Shown piece after piece: positions 20,420 through 31,385 of a stretch of 64,000 nt of DNA. The stretch is taken from the NCBI GenBank assembly GCA_019235415.1, contig JAFAKN010000006.1:62001-126000 (forward strand), read 5' to 3'. The translations under genes and the position numbers were made by a program. Under the pieces are notes generated by a model. It was not told where the DNA came from. It saw nothing but the letters and a program-made list of their open reading frames with translations, and did no database searches. Every line of letters starts with the position of its first letter. Position 1 is the first letter of the stretch. The DNA comes from Alphaproteobacteria bacterium. Lineage in GTDB: Bacteria; Pseudomonadota; Alphaproteobacteria; Reyranellales; Reyranellaceae.

Positions 20420-22114
20420 TCACGAGCTATGTGAGGGGGCCCGAGGTTTGATGCTGCGGGGTAACCTGTTGCGGATCCGTTCGATCCGCCGCAAAGCACG
20501 TACCAGCACCGGCTCCACGCCGACCAAGTGAAACTTGGCGTCGATTACCATGAAATCGTCAGCGAACGAGAGCGTGTGCACGCCCTTGCAGGAACGAGCG
20601 ACCATCTCGGGCCGAATCTGGAAGATGACAGTTTCTTCGAAGCAGGTGACGGTCAGGCGGTCGATCCGGTTGATCGAAAGGCCGTATCCGTACGATTTTG
20701 AGCAGTCTTGGGCCGGCCGGAATAGCCTGCCGCCGTGGCGGATGATCGGGCCGGCCGAGCGGGACGACCGTATGTCGGTCTTGACCGGATTCAGGGGGTG
20801 GGGAATCCAGCCACCGCGCAGCTCCTTGGAAAAGAATAGATGCAAGTTGACTTGATCATTGTCATCGGCCAAGCCGCAAAACAGCCAGTAGAGGCCTTCG
20901 TGAAACAGGATCGTGCTGTCGGTCGTCGCTGCGCCGGGAATGAGATCCGCGACGGGCGACAATCGACCCTCATCGTAGCGGTACAGGACCGAGGCCCGGC
21001 TTTGATGGCACTCCGGAAGGCAGTACACGGCTCCATTCTCGCAGAACAGAGACGGGTAAGACATGTGATGCGCTGATTGAAGGCAGGTCCTGAGCCCGAC
21101 CTGTGGTGTCCCGAACGGATCCCGGACCTTCACTTCGGAAATTCGCCCGACCCCGAAGTCGGTGTAGTCCTCGGCCAAAAGCGTCAGTTCAGGGGTTGTC
21201 GACAGAATGAAGGGATCTGCGATGTAGCGGCCCAATTCGCACCGCGGGAGCAGCCGCACCTGTGACAAAGGCGCGCCCGCCAACAAGGCCTCGAACTTCA
21301 TCCTCCCGACGCCGAGGGTCCACGTCTCGAGCACGAGGTAGTTCGCAAGTTTCGACGATAGCCCCACTAGAACATCGCGCAAGACCAGGGACAGTAGTAC
21401 AGTGAACACATCGCTCCGGGGGGGATGGCGGCAGCTGCTCTCCAGCATCGGAGGCAGGCCGCAGTTGAGCACAACATGCTTCAAGACGCGCAGAGGCCAT
21501 CCGCTCGCCTCCGAAAGGATCTGGGCAGTGACAGCCCTGTTGCGCTCCCCGCGAGCGCGAAAGTGCCCGGTCAACAATGTGCGATTGGGGCGCTCGTCCT
21601 CGGTCACTTGCTCAAGTCCGAAGCTGACGACATCATGCCTTTGACGAAGGCCGTCGACGAACGGATAGTCTTTGCCGGCACCCGAAGCACGGGTGAACCG
21701 CCAGACTCCCAACTCCGCACATGCGGGTAGCCCTCGCGGCACTTCCATGCCGAAGAAGAGAACGAACTTCAGCCCCTGATCCAGAACCTGCTGCCGTTGC
21801 ACCTCACTAATTGCCGGCGCGCCTTCCTCCGTTGAGTCGAGGGCGAGGATCGTCGATGGCTGATGCCGCTGCGGGTCGAGTTCTTCGATTTTTCCATGCG
21901 ACTGATCGGCCAGCCCAGCGATTGACTGGACCCACCGATCCATGACTTGCACGATGGCAGGCTGACGCGTGGGCATCTCTGCCGGCGAAAAGATGTATAG
22001 ACACTCCGCGCCGGCGGCCCGAAGTCGTTCGATGGACTGCCACTCCCAGTGCCGCAGGGTTCGGCCCTGCAGGAATACGCCGAACCGGATCGCACTGAAC
22101 TCCGCGCAGGTCAT
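20420..22114 (-). CDS. two-domain protein: formyltransferase-like N-terminus plus glucosamine inositolphosphorylceramide transferase (GINT1)-like beta-propeller
   Basis: N-term FVLFFGMEVPRGLPACAELGVWRFTRAS...; C-term RYIADPFILSTTPELTLLAEDYTDFGVGRISEVKV...HMSYPSLFCENGAVYCLPECHQS. Confidence 0.65.
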   Translation of the reverse strand: MTCAEFSAIRFGVFLQGRTLRHWEWQSIERLRAAGAECLYIFSPAEMPTRQPAIVQVMDRWVQSIAGLADQSHGKIEELDPQRHQPSTILALDSTEEGAPAISEVQRQQVLDQGLKFVLFFGMEVPRGLPACAELGVWRFTRASGAGKDYPFVDGLRQRHDVVSFGLEQVTEDERPNRTLLTGHFRARGERNRAVTAQILSEASGWPLRVLKHVVLNCGLPPMLESSCRHPPRSDVFTVLLSLVLRDVLVGLSSKLANYLVLETWTLGVGRMKFEALLAGAPLSQVRLLPRCELGRYIADPFILSTTPELTLLAEDYTDFGVGRISEVKVRDPFGTPQVGLRTCLQSAHHMSYPSLFCENGAVYCLPECHQSRASVLYRYDEGRLSPVADLIPGAATTDSTILFHEGLYWLFCGLADDNDQVNLHLFFSKELRGGWIPHPLNPVKTDIRSSRSAGPIIRHGGRLFRPAQDCSKSYGYGLSINRIDRLTVTCFEETVIFQIRPEMVARSCKGVHTLSFADDFMVIDAKFHLVGVEPVLVRALRRIERIRNRLPRSIKPRAPSHSS

Positions 22115-22511
22115 GGAACTGCCAAGAAATAGGCGATGGCCTCGCCTGCCATGGCGTCACCTCGAACCCCGGGAAGACGACAGCGGGCTTCCAGGGAACC
22201 TTGTCGCCTGGGTTCCTGCCGTCGATGCGTCGAAGCCACTGCCCATCCGCTTGCCGGCACAGTCCGTCGTCGCTTCGCCTGCATTCTAAGCCTCGTGCTC
22301 GACTACCCGGAGCCTTTCCACAAAACGTACAATGCAACATCTCGCAACATCGAGCGCTAAAAAACCTGGACGCGCTCCGTGACAAGTAAAACCGGCGTGC
22401 ACACCGGCACCACACTCGCAGCACATCATTAGCACACTGGGAGTCGACAAAGAGTCTTGATAACTCAACCTCTTTACGTCAGCGTCGACTTACTTCCTTC
22501 CGGCGCGGTCC

Positions 22512-23792
22512 ATGGTATTAAATTCACCCTCTCTCGCTACCCAACGCCTCGAACGCGATCTCTATGGATCGCAGTCGGCTTTGACGAGCGATAGCAAAAG
22601 ACAGCCGCCGCGCCGCGTAGCGATCGTCCACGACTGGTTCGACACGCTGGGTGGAGCGGAACGTGTCGCGCGCGAATTAATCGTCTGCTTTCCGGATGCC
22701 GATGTGTTTGCGATCGTCGACATGCTGTCCGATGAAAATCGCGGCCTGGTTTGCGGGAAAAAAGTTTATACGACCTTTATTCAAAATCTGCCTGGAGCTC
22801 GTAAGCATTTTCGCCGCTACCTTCCACTGATGCCGATTGCCATCGAGCAATTCGACCTGTCGGATTATGATCTTGTCATATCGAGCAGCTGGGCCGTCGC
22901 CAAGGGCGTTATAACCGGCCCCGATCAACTGCACGTCGCTTACGTCCACACTCCGATTCGGTACGCCTGGGATCAGCAACACCACTATCTCAAGCTCGAG
23001 CGTCTCGATCGTGGCATCAGAGGCGTCGTCGCACGTCTGGCCCTTCATTGGATCCGGCTTTGGGACCTGCGAACGGTCAACAACGTGGACGTTTGGCTTG
23101 CAAACTCGCGCACCGTCAAGCGTCGCATACGAAAAACTTACGGCAGGAACGCCGAGGTGCTCTATCCTCCAGTTCCGGTCGACGAATTTCCTTTTACGAC
23201 CGACAAGGCAACCTACTACTTCACGTGCTCTCGGCTCGTTCGATACAAGCGTGTCGATCTCATGGTCGATGCGTTCTTGAGTCGGCCGAACAGTGAACTG
23301 GTCATTGCAGGCGATGGGCCGGAGCTGTCCGCGCTAAAGGAACGCGCCGGAGGCGCTACCAACATACGCTTCCTTGGCCATCGGCCAGACAGCGAAGTTC
23401 GCGAACTGATGCGAAACGCTCGGGCTTTCGTATTCGCCGCAAACGAGGACCTTGGGATCGTGCCAATTGAGGCCCAGGCCTGCGGCACGCCGGTGATAGC
23501 ATTCGGACAAGGCGGTGCGCTCGAAACCGTGCGAGGCCTCGGCGCCGATCGGCCTACAGGCTGCTTCTTCGACCGACAGACTCCGGCGTCGCTCCTGGAA
23601 GCCATCGATCGCTTCGAGAACCTAGCCGTGCCCATCGCGCCCGAGCACTGCCGCGCAAACGCATCCAGGTTCACATCCGAGCGCTTCCGCGAGCAACTTC
23701 ACAAACTAGTCAGCCGGCACTGGAACAGCTTCGACGCGGCTGTGGTCTCGTGCATCGAGAACGACCCCTTCGTCCCAACTAAACCGCTATAG
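22512..23792 (+). CDS. glycosyltransferase family 4-like protein
   Basis: RVAIVHDWFDTLGGAERVARELI...YVHTPIRYAWDQQHHYL...RAFVFAANEDLGIVPIEAQACGTPVIAFGQGGALETV. Confidence 0.93.
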   Translation: MVLNSPSLATQRLERDLYGSQSALTSDSKRQPPRRVAIVHDWFDTLGGAERVARELIVCFPDADVFAIVDMLSDENRGLVCGKKVYTTFIQNLPGARKHFRRYLPLMPIAIEQFDLSDYDLVISSSWAVAKGVITGPDQLHVAYVHTPIRYAWDQQHHYLKLERLDRGIRGVVARLALHWIRLWDLRTVNNVDVWLANSRTVKRRIRKTYGRNAEVLYPPVPVDEFPFTTDKATYYFTCSRLVRYKRVDLMVDAFLSRPNSELVIAGDGPELSALKERAGGATNIRFLGHRPDSEVRELMRNARAFVFAANEDLGIVPIEAQACGTPVIAFGQGGALETVRGLGADRPTGCFFDRQTPASLLEAIDRFENLAVPIAPEHCRANASRFTSERFREQLHKLVSRHWNSFDAAVVSCIENDPFVPTKPL

Positions 23793-23814
23793 CGACCCGC
23801 ACGAGCCACCTACC

Positions 23815-26037
23815 ATGGATGCACGAATCACTTACCGCTCGAACGGCGAGTCCAACGGCGCCTACGGCATCGAGGCCGGCAGCCCGTCCGGCATATCGAC
23901 GACGCTCATCTTGGCCAGGCTCTGGCGACGGAAGTGGCTTATCGCAGTCTCGAGCACGATTCTGTTCGCACTGTTTTCCGCCATGCTGGCCTTGCTGCCC
24001 GTGAAGTACACGGCGGAAACCGAGGTCGTGGTCGAGCAACGGCCGCAAAGCGTGGATCTCGCGGCTGTCCTGTCCCGCATTCCGACTGATTCGCAAGCGG
24101 TTCTTACGGAAGCGGAAGCGTTTAGGTCGCGCGGACTGGTTCAGCGGACGATTGCCCAGCTCAACTTGCTGACGAGGCCCGAGTTCAACCCTCGCATCCT
24201 CCCGGAGGATGACTCCCTCAGGTCGCGGTGGCGGCGGGCAAAGGCAGCCGCCATGGACGCTATCGGCTCGCTCCTGCGGAAGAGCGACGGCAAGGGACAT
24301 CGTCCCGGAGATCCAGACCTCAACGAGGCGACCGAAATCTTCCTGGCGCAGCTGCGGGTCACACCGATAGGCCGCTCACAGGTGTTGAGGGCCAGCTTCA
24401 CCTCCGAGAATCCGGAACTGGCCAGCGAGGTACTGAACGAGCTCGTTCGCCTGTACCTCGCGACTCAGATGGAAACGCGGGTAGCCGTCCCAACCAAGAT
24501 GGGTGACTTTCTGAAGCCCGAACTCGACAAGCTGCAGGAAAAGGTTCGGGCGGCGAACGACGCGGTCGAGCGCTACAGGAACGAGGCGCAGCTGCAGCAA
24601 GGAGTCGCCGCTGGCAAGGAGACTTTGCTCTACACGCATGAATTGACCGAGGCAAACCGTGAACTCGTCACTGTGCGCCTGAAGCGTCAGGAGGCCGAGG
24701 CGCGATTGGCCGAGGTCCGGACCAACCCGAACGCCGTTACCGATGTCCTGTCGAACGTCTTGATCCAGCAGTTGCACGGTCAGCTTTCCGTCCTGAAAGA
24801 CGCCAGATCGCAGATCGCGTCGACCTATGGTCCGCACCATCCAAACCTAAGGCAGCTCGAGAAGAGTATCGCCGAAGCGGAGGGCCGACTGAACGCGGAA
24901 GTCGCCAAGATCGGCCGCTCGCTTGCCAGCGAAGCTGCGGTCCAATCCAAGCGTGAAGCACAGCTCCTGGAGACCATCGCCGACTTGAAGGACAAGGTGC
25001 AGAAGGCGGGAAGGGCGCGGGTCGTTCTGGCCTCGCTCGAGCAAGAAGCCGAGGTCAACCGCAGCCTTCTCACCACCCTCCTCACGCAGTACAACCAGCT
25101 CAAATCCCAGCGTGCCCTGCAAATCGCCGACTCTTACGTCCTCGCGCCGGCCGATGTCCCGACGCAACCATCATTCCCTCCGACGGTCCCGTTATTGGGG
25201 CTTGCCTTCGTGGTTTCCGTCGGGCTGTCCAGCCTCGGGGCTCTCCTGCTGGAGCGCACCGGCCACACCATCCGCAGTGCGCAGGAAGTGCAGCCGCTCC
25301 TCACCGTCAGGTTGCTGGGGATCGTCCCGAAGCTCGAGTCCACGGCGCGCCTGCTCACGCAGGTGATCGACAGCCCGCAATCGGCCTTCACCGAGTCTAT
25401 TCGAAGCATCCTGGCGCGCTTGATGGTGCCGCGCAATCTGGGAAGGGTGGTCCTGGTTGCGTCGGCGCAGTCTCGAGAAGGCCGGACGTCCCTGGCGATC
25501 GCGCTCGCACGCCTCGCCGCGCTTTCCGGCCGACGCGCCATCCTTATCGACTGCAACCTTCGCTACCCTGCAATTCATGGCGCGTTCGGTACGAAGATCG
25601 GCACCGGTTTGACGGATTTGCTGCAAAATCGAATCGATCTCCGCGCGGCGCTGCGAAAGGACACTCTCACTCCTCTCGATTACATCACTGGCGGTAACCT
25701 CGCGCCTGACGCCGCAAACCTCCTTTGCTCGCCGGAAATGGCCGAGCTCCTCGTCAAGCTCAGGAGCGAGTACGACCTCTTGATTCTCGACTCGCCTCCC
25801 AGCTCCACGGTGGCTGATGCAAGCCTCATTGCGCAGCTGGCCGACGAATGCCTCTTCGTGGTGGGCTGGAACAAGACGCCTTGGCGACTCGTCCGCGAGC
25901 AGGTGGAGGAGCTTTCCTACCAATGCAGCGTCACCGGCGTTGTGCTCAACCAGGTCGACATGCGGAAGCACCTCAAATACCAGGACGCTTATATAGGTCC
26001 GCCGCGCGCGCCGGTGATGATCGGGTCGGCCGGGTAG
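23815..26037 (+). CDS. Wzc/GumC/ExoP-type polysaccharide co-polymerase with BY-kinase-like domain
   Basis: N-term Wzz domain YTAETEVVVEQRPQSVDLAAVL, long coiled coil, C-term VVLVASAQSREGRTSLAIALARLAALSGRRAILIDCNLRYPAIH...YDLLILDSPPSSTVADA. Confidence 0.9.
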   Translation: MDARITYRSNGESNGAYGIEAGSPSGISTTLILARLWRRKWLIAVSSTILFALFSAMLALLPVKYTAETEVVVEQRPQSVDLAAVLSRIPTDSQAVLTEAEAFRSRGLVQRTIAQLNLLTRPEFNPRILPEDDSLRSRWRRAKAAAMDAIGSLLRKSDGKGHRPGDPDLNEATEIFLAQLRVTPIGRSQVLRASFTSENPELASEVLNELVRLYLATQMETRVAVPTKMGDFLKPELDKLQEKVRAANDAVERYRNEAQLQQGVAAGKETLLYTHELTEANRELVTVRLKRQEAEARLAEVRTNPNAVTDVLSNVLIQQLHGQLSVLKDARSQIASTYGPHHPNLRQLEKSIAEAEGRLNAEVAKIGRSLASEAAVQSKREAQLLETIADLKDKVQKAGRARVVLASLEQEAEVNRSLLTTLLTQYNQLKSQRALQIADSYVLAPADVPTQPSFPPTVPLLGLAFVVSVGLSSLGALLLERTGHTIRSAQEVQPLLTVRLLGIVPKLESTARLLTQVIDSPQSAFTESIRSILARLMVPRNLGRVVLVASAQSREGRTSLAIALARLAALSGRRAILIDCNLRYPAIHGAFGTKIGTGLTDLLQNRIDLRAALRKDTLTPLDYITGGNLAPDAANLLCSPEMAELLVKLRSEYDLLILDSPPSSTVADASLIAQLADECLFVVGWNKTPWRLVREQVEELSYQCSVTGVVLNQVDMRKHLKYQDAYIGPPRAPVMIGSAG

Positions 26038-26046
26038 GCGCCAGTC

Positions 26047-27354
26047 ATGCGGAGGGGTAAGCTGCGCAGGTCGAACATTGCGCCTCTCGCCGCCCTGATG
26101 GCCGGCATGTTCATCACCTGCCCGATCCCACTGCCTGGTTTGGGAGAGGACGGAACCGGACCGCGGACCACCGATCTCCTGAACTTTGCGAGCGCCGGCC
26201 TGCTTGTCGTAGCCTTGTTCAGATCCACCCGCTTGAACCGCGCGATCTATGGCGTCGTGCTCGTTTGGGCGCTGTCCGTGCCCTGGGTCTTCATGGAGAT
26301 CTACGGCCTCAGCGGCGCGACCGATCCAGCTGTCCAAAGGGTCCTCGTCCGCTGGCTGCTTTGCGCCTGTGCCGCCTATTGGATCACGGTGGCCACTGAA
26401 AATCCGATGCTGCGTTCGCGCTTCCTGTACGGCCTGCTGATCGGCGTCGTACCGTCATTGCTGACAGTGACCTACGATTTCCTGACGTTCTCGCCGGAAG
26501 ACGTGCCGATCGACGAGCTGGTATTGCTCGCCATCTACAACGGCAAGGACATCCATGACTTTGCGTACCGAGCATACGGATTCTTTGGCCATCCGAACGC
26601 GGCCGCCGGATGCATGTTGCTCGGCGTGCCGGTGCTCATCGGAGCGGTCGCCGAAGGAAGGTTGCCGCGCTGGTCGATTCTGATTGCGGTCGCGCTCATG
26701 GGCAGCGTGTTCTACCTCACGAAGTCGCGCGGGCCGCTGATAGTCTCGACGGCCCTCGTCGCATACTGGCTGTGGTCGCAAGGGCGAGGCCCACGACTGC
26801 TGCTCGTGGTGACCGCGCTGGCGACCGCCCTTGTCACCCTTGCCGCTGGCCAATTCGCGACCGAGTGGGCGGGCGGAGTTCTTCTCGATCGCTTTGTCGA
26901 CACGGAGAGCATATCCGACAACGCCGATGGTCGCTGGTGGACCATTGCGACCAGTCTGGAAATGGTGTTGCAGAACCCGCTCGGGATGGGCTCGGCGTAT
27001 GTCGAGCCTCTGGAAATCGCGACCGGAACGAACGCCACGCACAACGCCTATCTTGAACTCGGGCTGATGGGCGGCGTACCGCTCATGGTTCTGATCGTCA
27101 TTCGACTCCTGAATGCGGCTACCGGCCTGTTCATGCCATTGCAAAGGGCGGAAGCTTGGGTCGCCAGCTATTTGCTAGGCGTCTTCGCATTCGAGACGTA
27201 TTTCCTGCTGCTGAACATCCAGCTGGTGACAGTGTGGCTTGTGGTATCGCCACTGCGACCGTTGTCGAAGCAGGCACCCGTCGCCATCGCGCGTCCGATG
27301 CACCGCGTCCGAGGGCAGGTGGTTGCGCGCACGCCGGAGGACCAGCCCGGATGA
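26047..27354 (+). CDS. O-antigen ligase/polymerase-like membrane protein (Wzy-like)
   Basis: Multiple TM segments; large loop; GTNATHNAYLELGLMGGVPLMVLIV motif. Confidence 0.82.
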   Translation: MRRGKLRRSNIAPLAALMAGMFITCPIPLPGLGEDGTGPRTTDLLNFASAGLLVVALFRSTRLNRAIYGVVLVWALSVPWVFMEIYGLSGATDPAVQRVLVRWLLCACAAYWITVATENPMLRSRFLYGLLIGVVPSLLTVTYDFLTFSPEDVPIDELVLLAIYNGKDIHDFAYRAYGFFGHPNAAAGCMLLGVPVLIGAVAEGRLPRWSILIAVALMGSVFYLTKSRGPLIVSTALVAYWLWSQGRGPRLLLVVTALATALVTLAAGQFATEWAGGVLLDRFVDTESISDNADGRWWTIATSLEMVLQNPLGMGSAYVEPLEIATGTNATHNAYLELGLMGGVPLMVLIVIRLLNAATGLFMPLQRAEAWVASYLLGVFAFETYFLLLNIQLVTVWLVVSPLRPLSKQAPVAIARPMHRVRGQVVARTPEDQPG

Positions 27355-28511
27355 AACTCTGCATGGTAGCGGCTTCGCTCGCGGGCGGCGGCGCCGAACG
27401 GGCCCTCCTCGATACGGCAGCCCTGCTGACGTCGCGCGGACACCACGTCACCGTGCTGACCTTCGAAAGCGAGAGCACTGACGCATACGCGGTGCCGGAC
27501 GGCGTGTGCAGGATTGTGCTCGGCATACCGGGCCAGTCCGGCAATCGCCTGCGGGGGCTTCTGAACAACCTCGACCGCATTCTTAGCCTGCGCGCTCGGG
27601 TTCGACAACTCCAGCCCGACGTCGTCATCTCACATCTCACTCGAACCAATATCATTTGCCTGTTGGCGCTGCTTGGAACCGGCCGGGCGTTGGTTGTCAC
27701 CGAGCACAACGTGGCAACGCTCAAGGATGCACCGATGCAGCCCCTGTGGCGCGCGCTGCGCAGGGTCCTCTACTCGCGGGCCGCACAGGTCGTGGTCGTC
27801 AGCAAAGGCCTCGCCGGGCAGTATGCCTGGCTGGGAGCGGACAAGCTCACCGCGATCTACAACTTTCTGCCCGCAAGTCGCGACTCGGGAGGCCAATCGT
27901 TCGACTTCTTGTCGCCCAACACCCGCTACATCGTTGGCATGGGACGACTGGAATCGGAGAAGGGTTTCGATCGCCTGATCAGGGCGTTTCATCTCATCGA
28001 GAAAGACTGCCCAGGTTGGAATCTGCTCATCGTCGGCGAAGGCTCTCTTCGCACGGAGGTCGCTGGCCTCGCGGCCTCATTGGGCCTTCGGCATCGCGTC
28101 GCGTTGCCCGGCCGAGTGAGCAACCCGCGTGCCCTCTTCCGGCAATGCGGCATCTTCGTCCTGTCGTCGGAAAGCGAGGGATTTGGCCTGGTCTTGGTCG
28201 AGGCGATGTCGGCTGGACTCCCGGTCATCAGTTTCGATTGCGATTTCGGGCCGCGCGAAATCATCGCGCAGGAGGCAACCGGGATCCTCGTGCCCGCCGG
28301 CGACGTAGGCGCGCTGTCACGGGCGATTGCACGGCTTGTCGCGGACGGAGTCTTGCGGCGCCAGCTGGCGCGGGGCGCGCTGGAGACCTTGGGGCGCTTC
28401 GCGCCGGAGACGATATTGGATCAATGGGAACTCCTGCTTCGCCGTGTCGCGCGGCGCAAGACACCGCGCCCCGAAGCCCACTTGCCTACTCAGGCCACTG
28501 AGCGACCATGA
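27351..28511 (+). CDS. glycosyltransferase family 4-like protein
   Basis: MKLCMVAASLAGGGAERALLDTAALL...YIVGMGRLESEKGFDRLIRAF...FVLSSESEGFGLVLVEAMSAGLPVISFDCDFGPREII. Confidence 0.93.
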   Translation: MKLCMVAASLAGGGAERALLDTAALLTSRGHHVTVLTFESESTDAYAVPDGVCRIVLGIPGQSGNRLRGLLNNLDRILSLRARVRQLQPDVVISHLTRTNIICLLALLGTGRALVVTEHNVATLKDAPMQPLWRALRRVLYSRAAQVVVVSKGLAGQYAWLGADKLTAIYNFLPASRDSGGQSFDFLSPNTRYIVGMGRLESEKGFDRLIRAFHLIEKDCPGWNLLIVGEGSLRTEVAGLAASLGLRHRVALPGRVSNPRALFRQCGIFVLSSESEGFGLVLVEAMSAGLPVISFDCDFGPREIIAQEATGILVPAGDVGALSRAIARLVADGVLRRQLARGALETLGRFAPETILDQWELLLRRVARRKTPRPEAHLPTQATERP

Positions 28512-29869
28512 GCGCGGGACCCCGACCCATCGCTGGCCGCGTCCGGGAATATCTGTCACCGCATACGGCCGCGATCTACGGTATGATCGGCAGGCTGTGG
28601 CTTGTTGCGACCGGGCCGCTGACGATTCTCGTCCTGGCGGTCTACTTCACGCCGTCCGCCCAGGGGTACTTCTTCACCTTCATGAGCTTGGCGGCGGCGC
28701 GGACGGTGGCGGAGTTGGGCCTGGGACAGGTCGTCATTGTCAAGGTGGCGCACTCGTGCTCGCCCATCACCAAACCCACCGATACCGTTCCGCCGCGGGT
28801 CGTAGGCTTCATCCGATTCACGGCAAAATGGTTTGCCGGCGCCGGGTTCATTGTCGGTGCCCTGCTTTGCGCGGGCGGAACGGCTCTGCTCGCCGCCAAC
28901 CAGGGTCTCCCCACGGCCGAATGGCTGCCGCCGTGGATCGTCCTCAGCTTGCTGGTCGGCGTCGACGTGGCACTGTCCAGCCTCCTGTTTCCGATGGAAG
29001 GCGTTGGCCGGGTGCGACCGGTCTACTTTTGCCGCATGGTCCGCAGCCTGCTGAACAGCCTCGTGCTTTGGCTTCTCATTGTCCTCGGATTTCAACTCTG
29101 GTCCATTAGCATTGCGTTGGCCTGCGGCCTGATTTGGACAGCGTACTTCCTTTTCTCGAGGGGCAAGTTCGTCGTCGATGCGCTACGGCCCGGTGCCGTC
29201 GCCACCAGGATCGACTGGCGCTCCGAGGTTTTGCCGACCCAATGGCGGCTCGCCGTCTCCAGTCTTTCGGACTACGTTGGTTTTTCCACCGTCATTCCCC
29301 TGATGTACGTCATGCACGGCAGCGTGGTCGCCGGCCAGCTCGGCGTGACCTGGCAGCTTGCTGAAGCCGTCGCGTCGATTGCCGGGGCAATCGTGTTCAC
29401 GCGCTTTCCCGAATTCAGCCGGCTCGCCGGCGCGCGATCCGGCCGCGAGCTCGACGGCCTCTTTCTATCGACGTCGGGGATCTCGATGGCGCTCTGCCTG
29501 GTCGGCGCCCTAGGCGTAGGGTTCGCCGTGCTACTTCTCCGTGAAAGCGGCCTGCAGATGGCAACGCGCGTACTGCCGTTCGATCAAGTCGCCTTGCTCA
29601 TGGTCGGACTCCTGATCTGGCACTTCAATCTGCCGATCGTCTCCTATCTTCGCGCTCATGGCGGCGATCCGTATCTTCCAGCGAGCGTGATCAGCGCGGT
29701 GCTGCTGCTCGTCATCAATCTAACCTTGGGCCGGTGGCTTGGACCGGTCGGATGGATCTGGGGATACGCCGTCATGGGCGCCAGCATCATGCTGCCTTTG
29801 GGATTGTATCTGCTCTACCGCCAGCGCCGGACCGTTGGTTATCCTGCCTTCAGACTCCAAAGGAGCTGA
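28508..29869 (+). CDS. Wzx-like flippase (polysaccharide transport membrane protein)
   Basis: About 12 hydrophobic segments; overlaps upstream GT stop (ATGA); position in EPS operon. Confidence 0.75.
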   Translation: MSAGPRPIAGRVREYLSPHTAAIYGMIGRLWLVATGPLTILVLAVYFTPSAQGYFFTFMSLAAARTVAELGLGQVVIVKVAHSCSPITKPTDTVPPRVVGFIRFTAKWFAGAGFIVGALLCAGGTALLAANQGLPTAEWLPPWIVLSLLVGVDVALSSLLFPMEGVGRVRPVYFCRMVRSLLNSLVLWLLIVLGFQLWSISIALACGLIWTAYFLFSRGKFVVDALRPGAVATRIDWRSEVLPTQWRLAVSSLSDYVGFSTVIPLMYVMHGSVVAGQLGVTWQLAEAVASIAGAIVFTRFPEFSRLAGARSGRELDGLFLSTSGISMALCLVGALGVGFAVLLLRESGLQMATRVLPFDQVALLMVGLLIWHFNLPIVSYLRAHGGDPYLPASVISAVLLLVINLTLGRWLGPVGWIWGYAVMGASIMLPLGLYLLYRQRRTVGYPAFRLQRS

Positions 29870-29954
29870 GCAGCACTGCCGTCGCGACTCACCTTCGCTG
29901 CGCACAATACGATCTCAAGGGTTGTCCAAACACTACTGACGATGGATCATACCG

Positions 29955-30950
29955 ATGCGCATTCCAATTTTTCTGCTTTCGATTTGCGCAGGCCTTTGTT
30001 CAGGGGCGCTCCCATCGACAGCTGGCGAGCCCCGGGCTGGCCCACCCACTTCTTCGCAGTCCGCAGAACTGTCGGGTGCCGTTCCTGCGACCATTTTCGG
30101 CGTCAATGGCCACGACGGAAGAATCGACTATCCCTTATCGCGTGCCGAGGCGCGTTTTCAACTCCTGCGCGCGCGAAACCTTCGCTCCTACCGCTTTGAC
30201 GTTTCCGCGACGGATACGGCCGTCCTGGACACATTGGTCCCCCTTGCGAAGGCTTACAGCATCTCGCTCCGCCCGATGCTTTATCCGGCAAGCCAAGCGG
30301 CCACCTATCGTTTCGTGAGGCGTTACGCGGGCGACGTTCAAATATGGGAGATCGGCAACGAGCAGGACTCGGATCGCGCCGGCGCACAAATTCGCATCGC
30401 TGCAATGCTCGCGTCGTACAGAGGAGTACAGCAAGCGTCCAGTGAGTTGCACTTGGACCTGAAGACATCGATCAACATGATGGCTTGTAACAGCAACGAC
30501 GCGTCGGGTACTTGCCCGCGCGATCCGAATGGCAACCTGTGGTTTCTCGACATGGCCGCCAAATCTGGGTTCGCGTTCAACTACGTCACTTTTCACTATT
30601 ATCCTCACTATGGCGACCGTGGATACTGGATGGATTTGTATCTGACGCAGATGAGGACCGCTGCGACCAGATATCGGACAAAGGTATTCCTGAATGAGAC
30701 CAACTGCGCGGAGGTCTTCGCAGGCAACATCGATGGTGGCTCGCCACGGGATCGCGGATGTTACGACGGGCTCAAGGACCTTCTGGAGCAGATCAAGGCT
30801 GGCTATTCCGACATTGTTCAAGAAGTAAATCTATATGAACTACTCGACAGTCGGGGCTCGGCGGAGGGCGTGGAGCAGCATTTCGGTCTAATGTACGACT
30901 TGACCCGGCCGAAGCCCACCCTTGATCTCGTGACCGGCTTTGCGAGGTAG
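29955..30950 (+). CDS. secreted TIM-barrel glycoside hydrolase-like protein
   Basis: Signal peptide MRIPIFLLSICAGLCSGALPSTAG; FGVNGHDG, WEIGNEQD, FHYYPHYGD, VFLNETN motifs. Confidence 0.75.
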   Translation: MRIPIFLLSICAGLCSGALPSTAGEPRAGPPTSSQSAELSGAVPATIFGVNGHDGRIDYPLSRAEARFQLLRARNLRSYRFDVSATDTAVLDTLVPLAKAYSISLRPMLYPASQAATYRFVRRYAGDVQIWEIGNEQDSDRAGAQIRIAAMLASYRGVQQASSELHLDLKTSINMMACNSNDASGTCPRDPNGNLWFLDMAAKSGFAFNYVTFHYYPHYGDRGYWMDLYLTQMRTAATRYRTKVFLNETNCAEVFAGNIDGGSPRDRGCYDGLKDLLEQIKAGYSDIVQEVNLYELLDSRGSAEGVEQHFGLMYDLTRPKPTLDLVTGFAR

Positions 30951-31385
30951 ATTGGATGGTTGGCCGGCGGCAATGGTACGCCGACGCCCTTGCTCTGCCC
31001 GACTGTTCGCCCGTGCGTCGTTCCTGCACAGGACCGTCACGCCGCTCACAAAGTTGCCGCTCGACGTTGCCGCCTGGGAAGTGTGAATACAAACGCAGGG
31101 GCGCTTTCCACGAAAGCGGTTGGGCATGACCATCATTTGGACGCTTTGCATCGACGTCAACGCGTCGCTCGGGAGACGACATCCTGGCGGACGGCCTTCG
31201 ACCGCCGGAACACGGCGTTTACTATGCCGGACCGGTACCACGGCTCGGCGGCACACGCCTGCAAACAACCGTTCGAGCGCTGCTCGCTCCGGCGACGCGA
31301 AGCGTCAGTTGATCAGCGCGTCCAATCGAACAATGACGGTGACCTGACCACAAATCAGGCGGCAGCCGTGGGGAACTGATCGGCA

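Noticed and set aside
25192-26337. 381-aa minus-strand ORF
   Set aside because: Antisense shadow of Wzc/Wzy-like genes
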